Positions 8,417 through 9,961 of a stretch of 9,961 nucleotides of DNA are shown piece after piece (positions within the stretch are counted from its first letter, which is position 1; every line of letters begins with the position of its first letter). This DNA is from Sulfurirhabdus sp043759595 (lineage in GTDB: Bacteria > Pseudomonadota > Gammaproteobacteria > Burkholderiales > SMCO01), in assembly GCA_043759595.1 (NCBI GenBank), contig JAYVLG010000091.1, positions 1 to 9,961 of the forward strand, written 5' to 3'. The notes under the pieces were generated by a model. It did no database searches and had not been told where the DNA came from. It was given only the letters and a program-made list of their open reading frames with translations. Both the position numbers and the translations under genes were made by a program.

Positions 8417-9676
8417 TTAGTAGAACAACTGGGTTGGAGCGCAGGTATTGTTTTGCTTGGTACCTTTCATGACGCCATTTGTCACATTACCACTTGCATC
8501 CAACACTGGAGCGAAGTTGGTTGGCAATGCAGCAACACCAGGCAGTGTGCTCAAAATTACTGGATCACCAGAACGGGTTTTGAACTGATCCAGGAAGGTA
8601 GCCTTATTACCAGAAGGAGCAGCAACACCATTTACAGTCACATTGCGCCACTGGATAGACTGCTCAACAAAGTAGTCGTACTTGCCAGCGATGGCATTTG
8701 CCTCGGTAGGCGCGATACCATCGATTGAAACAAAATGCCAGTGATCTGTACCAGCAACCGGTGCATTCTCAGTAGATAACAGACCAATTGAATATTTACC
8801 AGCAGCAAAGTCAGCATTCAGGCCAGATTTCACAGCGCCCGTACTGGAGTTTTCTACTACTTCATAGACGCCTGGCGTATTAAAGGATGCATCACTAAGT
8901 ACTACAAAGCCAGAAGAGCAAGGATAGCCGCCGAAATAAGCATTAGCAGATGCCTGGGTACCAGAACCTGGAGCACGTCGCTCAACACGCACGAAATGAT
9001 TCAGGGTAGGATCAATCGCACTCCAATTCTGATAAGCACCGGTCAGCAGGCTGGTGATCTGGGAACGAGTCAGGTTAGTAACCGCTGGCATGTTATCGGT
9101 TACAGCAATACCGAACACGACTGCGTTCTGGCTGGCAGGTGACAAGTGACCAAATTCAGTTGAGGTTAAAGCGGTTGAACCAGTAGGTAGATTTGCACCA
9201 ACGAACAGAGCTGGTTCCACATCAGAAACACCCGCGTCTGGAACTGCATTTACTGTGCTGGTGCACTTGAATGTAGCTGCTGGGTATGCAGCGCCAGTAG
9301 AAGTACAAGTTGCTGCTTCAATCTTCATGCGGCTGATTGCAGTAGCTTGGGCAACTGGATTGACACCGTTTATAGAACCGCCGGCAGCACGATTGTGCAG
9401 CAATACTTTCTTGTTATCCAGCGCGGTGCCGGTACCTGACACAGTTCCGAAATAAGCGCGATAATCCTTACCGCCTGATGCGTTGTCAAAAAAAACGTCG
9501 ATTGTGCCGGCAGTCATCATGCCTTCGGCAATCTTGCCGAGTGTGCCTTGCAGAGCAGAAGAACCTGAAATAAAAACTTCCAGGTCAGGGGTAACGGAAG
9601 GAGCGTGAGCAAACGCCTGGGAAGACAGTGCAGCAATAGCTAAGCCACAAGCAGCAGCAATTTTGTTCAGTTTCAT
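8417..9676 (-). CDS. Exported PstS-like phosphate-binding-fold protein
   Basis: This 419-residue protein begins with a clear Sec signal peptide (KLNK, hydrophobic core, likely cut after AFA23). The mature part carries in order the motifs of the PstS class of periplasmic binding proteins: ISGSS at 36-40, GVSDVEP at 149-155, SQITSLLTGAYQNW at 205-218, RAPGSGT at 234-240, and IDGIAPT at 318-324 followed by GKYDYFVEQ at 331-339. In PstS the GSS, SD and RxxGSGT positions contact phosphate, so an oxyanion ligand is plausible but not shown. There are four cysteines in the mature chain (124, 138, 253, 412), enough for two disulfides in an oxidising compartment. It is longer than typical PstS (about 320-350 mature residues). 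AAAGGA at 9683-9688 supports the start. No pstC, pstA, pstB or phoU is nearby; its neighbours are surface-protein genes, so it may act outside transport, for example as a secreted or surface oxyanion-binding protein. Assignment to the fold is fairly sure; function is not. Confidence 0.82.
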   Translation of the reverse strand: MKLNKIAAACGLAIAALSSQAFAHAPSVTPDLEVFISGSSALQGTLGKIAEGMMTAGTIDVFFDNASGGKDYRAYFGTVSGTGTALDNKKVLLHNRAAGGSINGVNPVAQATAISRMKIEAATCTSTGAAYPAATFKCTSTVNAVPDAGVSDVEPALFVGANLPTGSTALTSTEFGHLSPASQNAVVFGIAVTDNMPAVTNLTRSQITSLLTGAYQNWSAIDPTLNHFVRVERRAPGSGTQASANAYFGGYPCSSGFVVLSDASFNTPGVYEVVENSSTGAVKSGLNADFAAGKYSIGLLSTENAPVAGTDHWHFVSIDGIAPTEANAIAGKYDYFVEQSIQWRNVTVNGVAAPSGNKATFLDQFKTRSGDPVILSTLPGVAALPTNFAPVLDASGNVTNGVMKGTKQNNTCAPTQLFY

Positions 9677-9760
9677 GATTAATCCTTTAATTGTGTCGAA
9701 TAAATGATGCGAGTGTTTATCAGGTGACTCATATCAAATCACCTGCCTAATCATGCTTGA
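9677..9760. other. Intergenic region between the PEP-CTERM gene and the PstS-like gene
   Basis: This short gap contains the ribosome site AAAGGA (9683-9688) of the downstream gene and two inverted repeats described separately. No convincing -35/-10 pair was recognised on the minus strand. Confidence 0.5.
9721..9745. repeat. 7-bp inverted repeat, possible weak terminator or operator
   Basis: CAGGTGA (9721-9727) and TCACCTG (9739-9745) are perfect reverse complements around an 11-base AT-rich spacer. It lies 15 bases after the stop codon of the PEP-CTERM gene in the transcript. No U-run follows it, so it could be a protein-binding dyad, such as an operator for the downstream PstS-like gene, as well as an RNA hairpin. 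Confidence 0.5.
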
Positions 9761-9763
9761 TTA
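9748..9763. repeat. 6-bp inverted repeat spanning the PEP-CTERM stop codon
   Basis: TAATCA (9748-9753) and TGATTA (9758-9763) form a perfect 6-bp stem with a four-base loop. The stop codon of the PEP-CTERM gene (9761-9763) is part of the stem. The stem is AT-rich and weak on its own; with the following dyad it makes two stem-loops in a row at the 3' end of this transcript. Confidence 0.4.
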
Positions 9764-9961
9764 CTTAACTTTACGGCGAGCAACACCCACCATACCGATT
9801 AAGCCGGAACCCAACAACCAAACAGCTGCAGGAACAGGCACGGCAGATGGCACGGTATAATTCAATGTGCCATCGGTACCAAGCACCCAGGTAGCATTAC
9901 CATTGGCGCTACCGAATTGTGTAGCACTAATCTTGCCCAAACTACTTGTACTGCTAACAGC
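9761..9961 (-). CDS. PEP-CTERM (VPLPA-type) sorting-signal protein, C-terminal part
   Basis: Only the last 66 residues are in the window; the start lies beyond base 9961. The visible part is a Ser/Thr/Asn/Gly-rich stretch followed by the tripartite sorting signal. That signal consists of the motif VPVPAAVWLLGSG (about residues 41-53 of the fragment), the hydrophobic segment LIGMVGV that completes a single transmembrane helix, and the basic tail ARRKVK at the stop codon. Proteins with this tail are known to be substrates of exosortase (EpsH/XrtA family), which cleaves near the motif during export in bacteria that make exopolysaccharide and biofilm. The N-terminal domain, and so the specific function, is not visible. 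The next gene starts 84 bases downstream on the same strand. Confidence 0.9.
   Translation of the reverse strand, partial: AVSSTSSLGKISATQFGSANGNATWVLGTDGTLNYTVPSAVPVPAAVWLLGSGLIGMVGVARRKVK

Noticed and set aside
8218..8728. Plus-strand open frames over the tpsB start, the intergenic hairpins and the 3' end of the PstS-like gene
   Set aside because: They run antisense to two well supported genes, and their internal sequence is explained by the inverted repeats and by the coding strand opposite.
9487..9494. A8 run (T8 on the coding strand) in the PstS-like gene
   Set aside because: It encodes V-F-F in a conserved-looking stretch; poly-T/A of this length is common and is less prone to switching than G runs, so I do not propose phase variation here.

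Overview
The window looks like proteobacterial DNA of moderate GC from an environmental, possibly methylotrophic or related beta- or gammaproteobacterium. The evidence is a C-terminal VPVPAAVWLLGSG sorting signal of the PEP-CTERM/VPLPA type, ended by ARRKVK, next to a very large two-partner secretion (TPS) exoprotein. This placement is inference from family distribution; no phylogenetic marker gene is present.

All four genes lie on the minus strand, so transcription runs from base 9961 towards base 1. In that order they are: (1) the last 66 codons of a PEP-CTERM/exosortase-substrate protein (9761-9961, 5' end outside the window); (2) a 419-residue exported PstS-like periplasmic-binding-fold protein (8417-9676); (3) a complete 521-residue FhaC/ShlB-type TpsB outer-membrane transporter (6684-8249); (4) at least 2231 codons of a giant filamentous-haemagglutinin-like TpsA exoprotein (1-6694). 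The last gene is open for its whole visible length and runs off the window at base 1. TpsB and TpsA overlap by 11 bp and form a translationally coupled pair. The window is gene-dense: the longest gap between genes is 167 bp (8250-8416), and it holds two long, perfect inverted repeats that abut and share a few bases. The 97-bp gap between the PEP-CTERM stop and the next start holds two shorter inverted repeats.

The TPS pair is the functional core. TpsA is exported by Sec, its N-terminal TPS domain is recognised by the POTRA domains of TpsB, and the protein is threaded through the TpsB barrel to fold as a long beta-helix on the cell surface. The two upstream genes also encode exported proteins: one probably anchored or processed through the exosortase route, the other probably periplasmic or secreted. 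The whole window therefore reads as a cell-envelope and surface locus. No transporter permease, regulator, mobile element, RNA gene or CRISPR was seen. The items most worth a second look are an eight-G tract inside the tpsA reading frame (possible phase variation), the interlocked inverted repeats before tpsB, the two non-repetitive insertions in TpsA, and the orphan PstS-like protein beside a TPS system.
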